Assembly (NCBI RefSeq): GCF_000718255.1 | Contig: NZ_JOFJ01000013.1 | Span: 62,001 to 126,000, forward strand | Origin: Spirillospora albida | GTDB lineage: Bacteria; Actinomycetota; Actinomycetes; Streptosporangiales; Streptosporangiaceae | DNA: 64,000 nucleotides | Direction of reading: 5' to 3' | Part shown: piece after piece, positions 16,057-24,123 of the stretch | Numbering within the stretch: the stretch's first letter is position 1 | How the letters are laid out: the number at the start of each line of letters is the position of its first letter | Position numbers and translations under genes: made by a program | Notes under the pieces: model-generated | Databases searched by the model: none | The model's input: only the letters and a program-made list of their open reading frames with translations | What the model was told of the DNA's origin: nothing

Positions 16057-16793
16057 CGGAGACCATCACCGCCACGCGCGCCGAGGTGTGCGCCGTGGCC
16101 TGCGCCGAGCTGTTCCGCGGCGACGGCGAGATCGTCGCCGCGGCCGTCGCCGGGTTCGTCCCGATGCTCGGGTCGCGGCTGGCCCGCGCCACGTTCGAGC
16201 CCGATCTCCTGACGACCGACGGCGGGCCGGTGCTGAGCGCCGGGCCCGTCCCGCTCGGGCGGTCCGCGACGGAGATCGAGGGCTGGCTGCCGTTCCGCGA
16301 CCACCTGTGGCTCGTCCTCAACGGGCGCCGCCACGTCATCATGGGTCCGAGCCAGATCGACGCGCACGGCAACACGAACATCTCGTGCATCGGCGACTGG
16401 GACCGGCCCGCGCGGCAGCTCCTGGGCGCGCGCGGCGGCCCCGGCAACACGCTCCTCAATCCGACGAGCTACTGGGTGCCGAAGCACTCCGCGCGCGTGT
16501 TCACCGAGAAGGTCGACTTCGTCAGCGGCGTCGGCACCGACCGGGGCGCGCACGACCTCCGGGCCGTGGTGTCCAACCTGGCCGTCCTCGACTTCGAGAC
16601 GCCGGACGGGCGGATGCGGCTGCGGTCGGTGCACCCCGGCGTCACCGTCGATGAGGTCGTGGCCGCCACCGGCTTCGAGCTCGCCGTCCCGGACGAGGTG
16701 CCGGAGACGCGCCTTCCGACCGCCGAGGAGCTGCGCATCATGCGCGACGTCCTCGACCCGAAGGGCCTTCGGGAACGCGAGGTGCCGTCGTGA
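16053..16793 (+). CDS. ipdB: IpdB, beta subunit of the COCHEA-CoA (ring C) hydrolase
   Basis: A 246-residue partner of IpdA, class I CoA-transferase beta-type fold. Recognisable segments are GPSQIDAHGNTNISCIGDW and the PTSYWVPKHSARVF region. The start is the ATG at 16053, preceded by GGAGGAGG and overlapping the ipdA stop; a GTG at 16035 would give a longer N-terminus that lies on the ribosome binding site. It overlaps ipdC by 4 bases. Confidence 0.9.
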   Translation: MTETITATRAEVCAVACAELFRGDGEIVAAAVAGFVPMLGSRLARATFEPDLLTTDGGPVLSAGPVPLGRSATEIEGWLPFRDHLWLVLNGRRHVIMGPSQIDAHGNTNISCIGDWDRPARQLLGARGGPGNTLLNPTSYWVPKHSARVFTEKVDFVSGVGTDRGAHDLRAVVSNLAVLDFETPDGRMRLRSVHPGVTVDEVVAATGFELAVPDEVPETRLPTAEELRIMRDVLDPKGLREREVPS

Positions 16794-17854
16794 GCGAGCA
16801 GGTCCTCGACACGCCGCTGACGCGGCTCGCGGGCGTGCGGCACCCCGTCGTCCAGACCGGCATGGGGTGGGTCGCCGGGCCCCGCCTCGTCACCGCCGTC
16901 GCGAACGCGGGCGGGCTCGGCATCCTCGCGTCCGCGACGATGACCCTCGACGAGCTGGCCGCCGCCGTCCGCGAGGTCAAGGAGCGGACGGACGCGCCGT
17001 TCGGCGTGAACCTGCGCGCCGACGCCGGGGACGCGGGCGACCGGATCGACCTCCTCATCAAGGAGGGCGTCAAGGTCGCCTCGTTCGCGCTCGCGCCGAA
17101 GCGGGAGCTGATCGCCAGGCTGAAGGACGCGGGGGTCGTCGTCGTCCCGTCCGTCGGCGCGCGCCGGCACGCGGAGAAGGTCGCCGCCTGGGGCGCGGAC
17201 GCCGTGCTCGTGCAGGGCGGTGAGGGCGGCGGGCACACCGGCGCCGTCGCCACCACGCTGCTGCTCCCCCAGGTCGTGGACGCCGTCGACATCCCCGTGA
17301 TCGCGGCCGGCGGCTTCTTCGACGGCCGCGGCCTCGCCGCCGCCCTCTCCTACGGCGCGGCGGGCGTCGCGATGGGCACCCGGTTCCTCCTCACGTCGGA
17401 CAGCTCGGTGCCGGACGAGGTGAAACAGGTCTACCTGAGGACGGGCGAGACCATCGTCACCCGCCAGGTCGACGGGATGCCGCACCGCGTGCTGCGCAGC
17501 GAGCTGGTCGACACCCTGGAGAGGTCGGGCCGGGTGAGCGGCACGTTCCGGGCCATCCGCAACGGCGCCCGGTTCAAGAAGCTGTCGGGCATGTCGTGGC
17601 GCGCGATGCTCGCCGACGGCAAGGCCATGAAGCACGGCAAGGACCTGACCTGGTCGCAGGTGCTGATGGCCGCCAACACCCCGATGCTGCTGAGGGCCGC
17701 CATGGTGGACGGCCGTCCCGACCTCGGCGTCATGGCGTCCGGCCAGGTCGTCGGCGTCATCGACGACCTGCCGAGCTGCGCCGAGCTGATCGACGGCATC
17801 GTGAGGCAGGCCGTGGACGCCATCACCGCCCAGCAGTCCCTCCTGGTGCGCTAG
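16790..17854 (+). CDS. ipdC: IpdC, flavin-dependent 2-nitropropane-dioxygenase-like enzyme of HIP degradation
   Basis: A 354-residue TIM-barrel flavoprotein of the nitronate monooxygenase family. It shows the N-terminal PVVQTGMGWVAGPRLVTAVAN and the FMN-binding GGEGGGHTG and IPVIAAGGFFDGRG segments. In the mycobacterial pathway IpdC performs an oxidation of ring C before ring opening. The GTG at 16790 overlaps the ipdB stop (GTGA). Its TAG stop is the reverse complement of the convergent tetR stop, both within CTAG at 17851-17854, so the two genes touch tail to tail with no room for a separate terminator. Confidence 0.88.
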   Translation: MSEQVLDTPLTRLAGVRHPVVQTGMGWVAGPRLVTAVANAGGLGILASATMTLDELAAAVREVKERTDAPFGVNLRADAGDAGDRIDLLIKEGVKVASFALAPKRELIARLKDAGVVVVPSVGARRHAEKVAAWGADAVLVQGGEGGGHTGAVATTLLLPQVVDAVDIPVIAAGGFFDGRGLAAALSYGAAGVAMGTRFLLTSDSSVPDEVKQVYLRTGETIVTRQVDGMPHRVLRSELVDTLERSGRVSGTFRAIRNGARFKKLSGMSWRAMLADGKAMKHGKDLTWSQVLMAANTPMLLRAAMVDGRPDLGVMASGQVVGVIDDLPSCAELIDGIVRQAVDAITAQQSLLVR

Positions 17855-18462
17855 GACCCGAGACCGCGCAGCAAGGCCGAGAGGCCCCCGAGGAACTCCT
17901 CGTCCGGGCCGATGCCGCGGGCGTGCTGCGCGGTCTTCGCCATGTTCGGGAACACGTCGCCGGGGAGTTCCGCGATGGCGTCGGTCCCCGTTCCCGACAG
18001 CGCGCCCAGGTGTTCGAGCTGGATCGCGCCGGTGACATAGGCGATCAGCGCGCGCAGCGCGATCGCGGCGGCCCGCCCCTCGATCCCGGCCTGGGCGAGG
18101 ATCCCGGTGACCGTCTCGCCCCAGCGCAGCGACCCCGGCGAGCCGTGCCGGTGCGTCATCGTCAGCGGGACGATCGCGGCGTGCGCGGCGAGAGCGTCCC
18201 GCATGCGCACCGCCATGACCTCGACGCGCTCCCGCCACGGACCGTCCGGCGGCGGCGACGTGTCGACCTCCCCGAGGACGAGATCGACGATCAGTCCCTC
18301 GAGCTCGTCTCGGTCGCGGACGTACCGGTAGAGCGCCATCGTGCTCATCCCGAGCTCCTTGGCGACGGCGCGCATGGACAGCCCGGCGAGGCCGTCCCGG
18401 TCGGCGACGGCGAGCGCGGCGGCGGCGACCTGGTCCTGGGTGAGCGAGCGGGGACGCGGCAT
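17851..18462 (-). CDS. TetR-family regulator with TetR_C_1-type ligand domain
   Basis: A 203-residue protein with N-terminal HTH (LTQDQVAAAALAVADRDG…MRAVAKELGMSTMALYRYV) and an all-helical C-terminal domain. It diverges from the peroxiredoxin-like gene at 18532, and a perfect 13-bp inverted repeat fills the 69-base gap, so it very likely represses itself and that gene. There is no sequence or operator link to KstR2. Confidence 0.9.
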   Translation of the reverse strand: MPRPRSLTQDQVAAAALAVADRDGLAGLSMRAVAKELGMSTMALYRYVRDRDELEGLIVDLVLGEVDTSPPPDGPWRERVEVMAVRMRDALAAHAAIVPLTMTHRHGSPGSLRWGETVTGILAQAGIEGRAAAIALRALIAYVTGAIQLEHLGALSGTGTDAIAELPGDVFPNMAKTAQHARGIGPDEEFLGGLSALLRGLGS

Positions 18463-18465
18463 GAC

Positions 18466-18511
18466 TTGACAGCGTACGGCATACGCCTACCATCGTAAGC
18501 GTATGCCGTAC
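18466..18511. promoter_or_regulatory. Divergent promoter with a perfect 13-bp inverted repeat operator
   Basis: GTACGGCATACGC (18474-18486) and GCGTATGCCGTAC (18499-18511) are exact reverse complements 12 bases apart. For the rightward gene, TTGACA (18466-18471) and TACCAT (18488-18493) form a near-consensus promoter with 16-base spacing, so the left arm lies between -35 and -10 and the spacer holds the -10. A bound TetR dimer pair would block both directions. Confidence 0.85.
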
Positions 18512-18531
18512 ACCTACAGGAGGCCGCCCTC

Positions 18532-19104
18532 ATGCATCTCGTCACCGGATCCGACATCCCGGCACGGGACCTGACCCCCGTCAACGCCGCACCGATCACG
18601 ATCCCCGCCCCCGGACGGCTCGTCCACCTGCAGTTCCGCCGCTTCGCGGGCTGCCCGATCTGCAACCTGCACCTGCGGGCGTTCACCGTCCGGCACGCCG
18701 AACTGGAGGCGGCGGGCATCACCGAGGTCGCCGTGTTCCACTCCCCCGCCGAGGAACTCGCGGGGCACGTGGACGACCTGCCGTTCCCCGTGATCGCCGA
18801 TCCGGGCAAGGCGCTCTACCGCGAGTTCGGCGTGGAATCGTCCCGCCGCTCCCTGCTCGATCCGCGGGCGTGGCCGGGGATCGTCCTCGGCGTCCTGCAC
18901 GGCACATGGCGGCTGCTGCGCGGACGCGGGAAACTCCCGGCCAGGAGCCCGGCGGGCGGACGGCTCGGCCTGCCCGGCGACTTCCTCATCGCCCCGGACG
19001 GCCGCCTGCTCGCCGCGAAGTACGGCGAGCACGCCAACGACCAGTGGAGCCTCGACGAGGTCCTCGCCCAGGCGGCGCGGAACCCCGCCCCCTCCGCTCA
19101 GTAA
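18532..19104 (+). CDS. Peroxiredoxin-like (AhpC/TSA-type) thioredoxin-fold protein
   Basis: A 190-residue thioredoxin-fold protein with a CPIC motif (C41, C44) in QFRRFAGCPICNLHL, typical of the peroxiredoxin-like PRX_like2 group. The C-terminal half contains a basic insertion and FLIAPDGRLLAAKYGEH, the usual final strands. It probably detoxifies peroxides or reduces thiols; no partner reductase is adjacent. A ribosome binding site CAGGAGG lies 9 bases before the ATG. It is controlled by the divergent TetR. It converges with and overlaps the aldo/keto reductase gene by 7 bases. Confidence 0.85.
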   Translation: MHLVTGSDIPARDLTPVNAAPITIPAPGRLVHLQFRRFAGCPICNLHLRAFTVRHAELEAAGITEVAVFHSPAEELAGHVDDLPFPVIADPGKALYREFGVESSRRSLLDPRAWPGIVLGVLHGTWRLLRGRGKLPARSPAGGRLGLPGDFLIAPDGRLLAAKYGEHANDQWSLDEVLAQAARNPAPSAQ

Positions 19105-20084
19105 CGGTTCCCGACCGCCGCCGGGACGGCGTCCAGCGCGGCCAGGTCCTGCTCCGTGAGGACCAGGGAGGCGGCGTCCGCGTTCTCACGGAGGTAGCGG
19201 GACTTCTTCGTGCCCGGGATCGGGATGACGTGGTCGCCCTGCGCGAGCGTCCACGCGATCGCCACCTGGGCCGGCGTCGCACCGTGCCGTGCCGCGACCG
19301 CTTCGGCGACCTCGACGATGCGGCGGTTCGCCTTCAGGGCGTCCTCCTGGAAACGGGGATTGCCGCCCCGGTAGTCGGTGTCCTCGAAGTCGCCGGTGAC
19401 CTTCCCGGTGAGGAAGCCGCGGCCGAGCGGGGAGAACGGCACGAACGCGGCCCCGTGGGCGGCGCACCAGCCGACGACGTCGCCCGACTCCAGGACGCCG
19501 CCGGGCACGCCCTGCGCGTCCCGCGTCCAGAGCGACAGCTCCGACTGGATCGCCGCGACCGGGTGGATCGCATGCGCCTCCGCCGCCTCCGCGACGGACA
19601 CCTCGGAGAGGCCGAGCCGCCGCACCTTGCCCTCGGCGACGAGGTCCGCCATCGCGCCCCACGAGTCGGCGAGCGGCACCGCCGGGTCGACGCGGTGCAG
19701 GTAGTACAGGTCGATCACGTCGGTGCCGAGGCGGCGGAGGCTCTCCTCGGCGGACGTCCTCACCAGCTCGGGCGTCGCCTTCCGATCGATCCGCCAGGCG
19801 GCCGCGTCGGCGAGGACCAGGCCGGTCTTCGTGGCGACGACGGCCTCGTCGCGGCGGCCCGCGAGCGCCCGGCCGACCAGGGTCTCGTTGTGGCCGTTCC
19901 CGTACACCTGCGCGGTGTCGATGAACGTCACGCCGAGGTCCAGGGCCTCGCGGATCAGCGCCACGGACGCGTCGTCGTCCCGCTCCGACTCGCCGTACGC
20001 CCAGCTCATGCCCATGCATCCGAGCCCGACCGCGCCCACGGGGCGGCCGGCGAACTCACGGGTCCTCATATCGTTTTCGGTCAT
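19098..20084 (-). CDS. Aldo/keto reductase (YajO/AKR13-like)
   Basis: A 328-residue (beta/alpha)8 NADPH-dependent reductase with the AKR tetrad visible: Asp and Tyr in FIDTAQVYGNG, Lys in VVATKTGL and His in YYLHRVDP. The C-terminal cofactor segment IPIPGTKKSRYL is present. The start is the ATG at 20084 (MTENDMRT…); an ATG five codons on (20069) is possible. The gene lies 77 bases downstream of the XRE regulator in the same direction, so they may form one unit. Substrate unknown. Confidence 0.88.
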   Translation of the reverse strand: MTENDMRTREFAGRPVGAVGLGCMGMSWAYGESERDDDASVALIREALDLGVTFIDTAQVYGNGHNETLVGRALAGRRDEAVVATKTGLVLADAAAWRIDRKATPELVRTSAEESLRRLGTDVIDLYYLHRVDPAVPLADSWGAMADLVAEGKVRRLGLSEVSVAEAAEAHAIHPVAAIQSELSLWTRDAQGVPGGVLESGDVVGWCAAHGAAFVPFSPLGRGFLTGKVTGDFEDTDYRGGNPRFQEDALKANRRIVEVAEAVAARHGATPAQVAIAWTLAQGDHVIPIPGTKKSRYLRENADAASLVLTEQDLAALDAVPAAVGNRY

Positions 20085-20161
20085 GCCACGATGCTGCCGG
20101 ACCGCCGGCCCGGCTGACAGACTCCGTTGATCCGGGGTCCGCCACCACCACCCTCGCGGGC

Positions 20162-21004
20162 TCAGCCCGCCCTGGACAGCGGTGCGCCCGCCAGCCGCGC
20201 GAGCCGTTCGACGGATCCGGTGCCGGGCCGCGGGTTGTACAGCACCATCTGGTCGCCCGGCCGCTCGGGCAGCGGCAGCAGCGTCGCCTCGAGGACCAGC
20301 AACCCCACCTCCGGATGCAGGATCGCCTTCACCGTCCGGGCGGGCACGCTCACCTCGTGCCGGGACCACAGCTCGGCGAATTCGGCGCTCGCGGCGCACA
20401 GGTCCGCGATGAGGCGGTCGTACTCCGGGTCGTCCGGATGGCGGGCCGCGTCGGCGCGGAAGCGGGCCACGACGCCCGGCGCGGCCGCCGCCCAGTGCTC
20501 GAGAACGGACCGGTACCGCGCATTGGTGAAGAAGGTGACCAGGCAGTTGTGGTCGGTGTCGCCGTACCCGAACACGTCCTTGGCCGCGTCGTTGAGCGCG
20601 ACGAAATTCCAGTGCCGGTCACGGACGTACCCGGGGCGCGGCGACCACGCGTCCAGGACCCGCTGGAGTTCCGGAGCGACCGGCACGGCCGGGACCGGGT
20701 CGCGGCGCGGCGGGTTGAGGCCCGCGAGGAGGTAGAGGTGCTCGCGTTCCGCGCCGTCCAGCCGCAGCGCCCGGGAGATCGCGTCCAGGACGTCCGCGGA
20801 CACGGTGATGTCGCGGCCCTGTTCCAGCCACGTGTACCAGGACACTCCGACGCCGGCGAGGACGGCGACCTCCTCGCGGCGCAGCCCCGGCGTGCGGCGC
20901 CGGCCGCCGGGGGGCATCCCGACGTCGGCGGGCGTGAGGCGGGCGCGGCGGATCCTCAGGAAGTCGCGCAGCTCGGCGCGGCGGCGATCGGACACGGAGC
21001 CCAC
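20162..21004 (-). CDS. XRE-family regulator with MmyB-like ligand domain
   Basis: A 280-residue protein with an N-terminal helix-turn-helix (LRREEVAVLAGVGVSWYTWLEQGRD) followed by the MmyB-type PAS-like domain (RDRHWNFVALNDAAKDVFG…NCLVTFFTNARYR). Such regulators often bind fatty-acid-like ligands and control neighbouring oxidoreductases, and an aldo/keto reductase follows directly. The start is the GTG at 21004 or the GTG at 20995; the sequence does not decide. Confidence 0.88.
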   Translation of the reverse strand: MGSVSDRRRAELRDFLRIRRARLTPADVGMPPGGRRRTPGLRREEVAVLAGVGVSWYTWLEQGRDITVSADVLDAISRALRLDGAEREHLYLLAGLNPPRRDPVPAVPVAPELQRVLDAWSPRPGYVRDRHWNFVALNDAAKDVFGYGDTDHNCLVTFFTNARYRSVLEHWAAAAPGVVARFRADAARHPDDPEYDRLIADLCAASAEFAELWSRHEVSVPARTVKAILHPEVGLLVLEATLLPLPERPGDQMVLYNPRPGTGSVERLARLAGAPLSRAG

Positions 21005-21012
21005 GCTACCCG

Positions 21013-22197
21013 TCAGCCGACGGCGCCGGAGGCGCGGAGGCGCGCGATCTCATCGGGCCCGCGGCCCAGTTCGTGGAGGACGGCGTCGGTGTGCTCACCG
21101 AGGGCCGGGATCGGGTCCATGCGGGCTTCGGCGTCCGCGAACGTGATGGGCGGCAGGAGCGCGCGCAGGTCACCGGCCGGGGAGCCGACCTCGCGCCAGC
21201 GGCCGCGCGCCGCGAGCTGCGGGTGCGCGATGAGGCCGTGGACGTCGTTCAGGGAGGCGTTCGGGACGCCCGCCTCGTCCAGACGGCGGGTCAGCTCCCC
21301 GCGGGTCAGCCGGGACGTGGCGGCGGCGACGAGCGCGTCCGTCTTCTCCCGGTTACGGGTGCGGGCCCGGTTCGTCGCGAACTCCGGGTCGGTGACCAGG
21401 TCGGGACGGTCCAGGACGCGGGTCGCGAGCGCCGCCCAGCCCCGGTCGTTCTGCACCCCGATGACGACGTCCTCACCGGACGCGGTGGGGTACGCGTCGT
21501 ACGGCGCGATGACCGGGTGCGCGAGGCCCGTGCGGGGCGGCGGCTCACCGGTGTAGAGCGCCGTGTACATCGCCTGGCCCATCCATTCGGCGACCGCGTC
21601 GAACATCGCGACCTCGATCGACGCGCCCTCACCCGTCGTCCCGCGCCGGACGAGCGCGGCGAGGACGCCCGAGAACGCGTACATCCCGGCGGCGATGTCG
21701 GCCAGCGGGGCGCCCGCCTTCACCGGCGAGCCGGGCGTCCCCGTCACGGAGACGATGCCGGTCTCGGCCTGGACGAGCATGTCGTAGGCCCGCCTGCCGC
21801 GGTACGGGCCGTCCGAGCCGTAGCCGGACAGGTCCACGACGATGAGCCGGGGATCGCGTGCGCGCAGCGCGTCCGCCCCGAACCCGAGGCGGGCGGCGGC
21901 GCCCGGCGCGAGGTTCTGCAGGAACACGTCGGCGCGCGAGACGAGGTCGTCGAGGACCGCCCGGCCCTCGTCCCGCTTCAGGTCGAGGGCGACCGACTCC
22001 TTCGACCGGTTCAGCCAGGCGAAGTGGGTCCCGAGGGCGCCGCGGACGCCGGTGTCGTAGGCGCGGGCGAAGTCGCCGCCGTCGACGCGTTCGACCTTGA
22101 TGACGCGGGCGCCGAGGTCGGCGAGCTGCCGGGACGCGAAGGGCGCCGCGACGGCCTGTTCGAGCGCCACGACCGTGACCCCGTCGAGCGGACGCAA
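21013..22197 (-). CDS. Family III (CaiB/BaiF) CoA-transferase
   Basis: A 394-residue CaiB/BaiF protein. The nucleophilic Asp is expected at residue 139 in RRAYDMLVQAETG, and LNRSKESVALDLKRDEG and WLNRSK are family hallmarks. It moves CoA between carboxylic acids. The TTG start is chosen because a GGAGGGC ribosome binding site lies just before it and the acyl-CoA dehydrogenase stop is only 4 bases upstream, so the two are co-transcribed. With two acyl-CoA dehydrogenases and a hydratase in the same GntR-flanked module it probably activates the module's own substrate. The substrate is not evident. Confidence 0.88.
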   Translation of the reverse strand: MRPLDGVTVVALEQAVAAPFASRQLADLGARVIKVERVDGGDFARAYDTGVRGALGTHFAWLNRSKESVALDLKRDEGRAVLDDLVSRADVFLQNLAPGAAARLGFGADALRARDPRLIVVDLSGYGSDGPYRGRRAYDMLVQAETGIVSVTGTPGSPVKAGAPLADIAAGMYAFSGVLAALVRRGTTGEGASIEVAMFDAVAEWMGQAMYTALYTGEPPPRTGLAHPVIAPYDAYPTASGEDVVIGVQNDRGWAALATRVLDRPDLVTDPEFATNRARTRNREKTDALVAAATSRLTRGELTRRLDEAGVPNASLNDVHGLIAHPQLAARGRWREVGSPAGDLRALLPPITFADAEARMDPIPALGEHTDAVLHELGRGPDEIARLRASGAVG

Positions 22198-22200
22198 CGA

Positions 22201-23376
22201 TCAGCCCTCCAGCAGCCGGCGGCCGATGATCATCTTCTGGATGTCGGCCGTGCCCTCGCCGATGAGGAGCATCGGCGCCTCGCGGTAGAGGCGCTCGATC
22301 TCGTACTCCTTGGAGTAGGCGTAGCCGCCGTGGATGCGGAACGCGTCCTCCACGACCTCCTTGCAGTACTCGCCCGCCAGGTACTTCGCCATGCCGGCCT
22401 CGAGGTCGTTGCGCTCGCCCCCGTCCTTGCGGCGGGCGGCCATCACCATCATCTGGTGGGCGGCCTCGACCTTCGTCGCCATCTCCGCGAGCCGGAACAG
22501 CACGGCCTGGTGCTCGACGATCGGCCTGCCGAACGTCTCGCGCTGCCGGGCGTAGCCCAGGGCGAGCTCGTAGGCGCGGCGGGCGACGCCGCAGCCCCGG
22601 GCGGCGACGTTCACGCGGCCGACCTCGACGCCGTCCATCATCTGGTGGAAGCCGCGCCCGGTGGTCCCGCCGAGGATCTGCCCGGACGGGATCCGGAACC
22701 CGTCGAACAGCAGCTCGGTCGTGTCGACGCCCTTGTAGCCCATCTTCTCGATCTTGCCCGGGACGGTGAGGCCGGGCGCGACCTCCCCGAAGCCGGGCTC
22801 CTTGTCGACGAGGAACGTCGTCATGCCGCGGTGGCCCGCGTCCGGATCGGTCTTCACGAGCGTCGCGACGAGGTTCGCGGACGCGCCGTTCGTCAGCCAC
22901 ATCTTCTGGCCGGTGATGACGTGGTGGCCGCCGTCCGGGACGGCCCGGGTCGTGATCGCGGCGACGTCGGAGCCGCAGCCGGGCTCCGACATCGAGAACG
23001 CGCCGCGGATCTCGCCGGTCGCCATCTTCGGCAGGTAGCGCGCCCGCTGCGCCGGCGTGCCGTGGTGGGTGATCATCCAGGCGACGATGAAGTGCGTGTT
23101 GAGGATGCCGGACACGCTCATCCAGCCGCGCGACAGCTCCTCCACGGCCAGGGCGTAGGTCAGCAGCGACTCCCCGAGCCCGCCGTGCTCCTCGCCGATC
23201 ATGAGACCGAACAGGCCGAGGTCCTTCATCCCGTCCACGATGGCCTGGGGGTAGGCGTCGGCGTGCTCGAGCGCGGTCGCGACCGGAAGGATCTCCTTCT
23301 CGGTGAACGCCCGGACGGTCCCGAGGATCTCGCGCTGCTCGTCCGTGAGGCCGTGGGTCTGCTGGAGCCTGCTCAC
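22201..23376 (-). CDS. Acyl-CoA dehydrogenase, GntR-linked
   Basis: A 391-residue FAD acyl-CoA dehydrogenase of normal length. FAD/substrate segments FSMSEPGCGSD and MWLTNGASANL are present, and the C-terminal GEGTADIQKM keeps the Glu at the YEGT catalytic position. The GTG at 23376 has GGAGGGAG upstream and overlaps the gntR stop by 4 bases (GTGA), so gntR, this gene and the CoA-transferase are one leftward operon. It is about as similar in phrasing to the divergent dehydrogenase at 24124 as paralogues usually are. Confidence 0.9.
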   Translation of the reverse strand: MSRLQQTHGLTDEQREILGTVRAFTEKEILPVATALEHADAYPQAIVDGMKDLGLFGLMIGEEHGGLGESLLTYALAVEELSRGWMSVSGILNTHFIVAWMITHHGTPAQRARYLPKMATGEIRGAFSMSEPGCGSDVAAITTRAVPDGGHHVITGQKMWLTNGASANLVATLVKTDPDAGHRGMTTFLVDKEPGFGEVAPGLTVPGKIEKMGYKGVDTTELLFDGFRIPSGQILGGTTGRGFHQMMDGVEVGRVNVAARGCGVARRAYELALGYARQRETFGRPIVEHQAVLFRLAEMATKVEAAHQMMVMAARRKDGGERNDLEAGMAKYLAGEYCKEVVEDAFRIHGGYAYSKEYEIERLYREAPMLLIGEGTADIQKMIIGRRLLEG

Positions 23377-24068
23377 CGTTCTCCCTCCGTATTTTTTATA
23401 TGATCCGCCCAGAATCCCCGCTCCTCGAGATGGAGCACGAGCAGGACGCCCGCATGCCATATATGCGCCCGCATCGCCTCGCGGGCGGCGGCCGCCTCCC
23501 CGTCCCGCAGCGCGGTGAGGATCATCCGGTGGTCGTCCACCGACGCCTGGCTCCAGCCCTGGATCGTGGCGTAGAAGCGGCGCGGCGCGTAGCGGGCGAC
23601 GGTCTGGAGCAGCCACGCCATCTTCGGGGAGGCGGCGCACAGGTTGATCGTCCGGTGGAACCGGTGGTTGGCCCGCTCGATGGCCTCGGGGTCCGCGTCC
23701 TCGGAGGCCCGGACGAGCTGGGCCTGCGTGTGCTCCAGGCGCTCCAGCTCCGGCGCGGTGATCTTCTCGGCGGCACGGGCGGCGAGCTCTCCCGCGAAGT
23801 AGGACTGGGACTGGAAGAGATCGTGCACGTCGCGCTTCGACAGGGGCGCCGGCATGAAGCCGCGGCGCGGCTCCAGCGTCACGAACCCCTCGGCGCGCAG
23901 CGCGAGCAGCGCCTCGCGGACGGGGGTGACGCTGATCCCGAGATCGTCGGCGACCCGTTCCAGCCGGAGGAACTCCCCGTGCCGGACCTGACCCGACATG
24001 ATGAGGTCCCGGATGTACGCGGCGACCTCGTCGCTCAGCTGGCGCCGCCGTCCCAGATCACCCGCCAT
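23373..24068 (-). CDS. GntR/FadR-family regulator (FCD domain)
   Basis: A 231-residue regulator with N-terminal winged helix (RLERVADDLGISVTPVREAL) and a C-terminal all-helical FCD domain with metal-site-like Asp/His residues (NHRFHRTIN, DDHRMI, HIWHAG). It sits between two divergent acyl-CoA dehydrogenase genes and very probably controls both. Its last codons (DHIKNT) are strikingly AT-rich for this genome and overlap a candidate operator for the downstream dehydrogenase. Confidence 0.92.
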   Translation of the reverse strand: MAGDLGRRRQLSDEVAAYIRDLIMSGQVRHGEFLRLERVADDLGISVTPVREALLALRAEGFVTLEPRRGFMPAPLSKRDVHDLFQSQSYFAGELAARAAEKITAPELERLEHTQAQLVRASEDADPEAIERANHRFHRTINLCAASPKMAWLLQTVARYAPRRFYATIQGWSQASVDDHRMILTALRDGEAAAAREAMRAHIWHAGVLLVLHLEERGFWADHIKNTEGER

Positions 24069-24079
24069 ACCGGCACGCT

Positions 24080-24102
24080 ATCAAATATATGAAATATGAT
24101 CG
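24080..24102. promoter_or_regulatory. AT-rich candidate GntR operator, divergent promoter
   Basis: ATCAAATATATGAAATATGAT (24080-24100, split here as two halves around ATG) is an imperfect dyad in otherwise GC-rich DNA, between gntR and the divergent dehydrogenase gene. The reverse-strand core GATCATAT recurs at 23395-23402 ahead of the other dehydrogenase gene. Confidence 0.6.
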
Positions 24103-24123
24103 CCGGGAGGTGAGGGAGGACCC

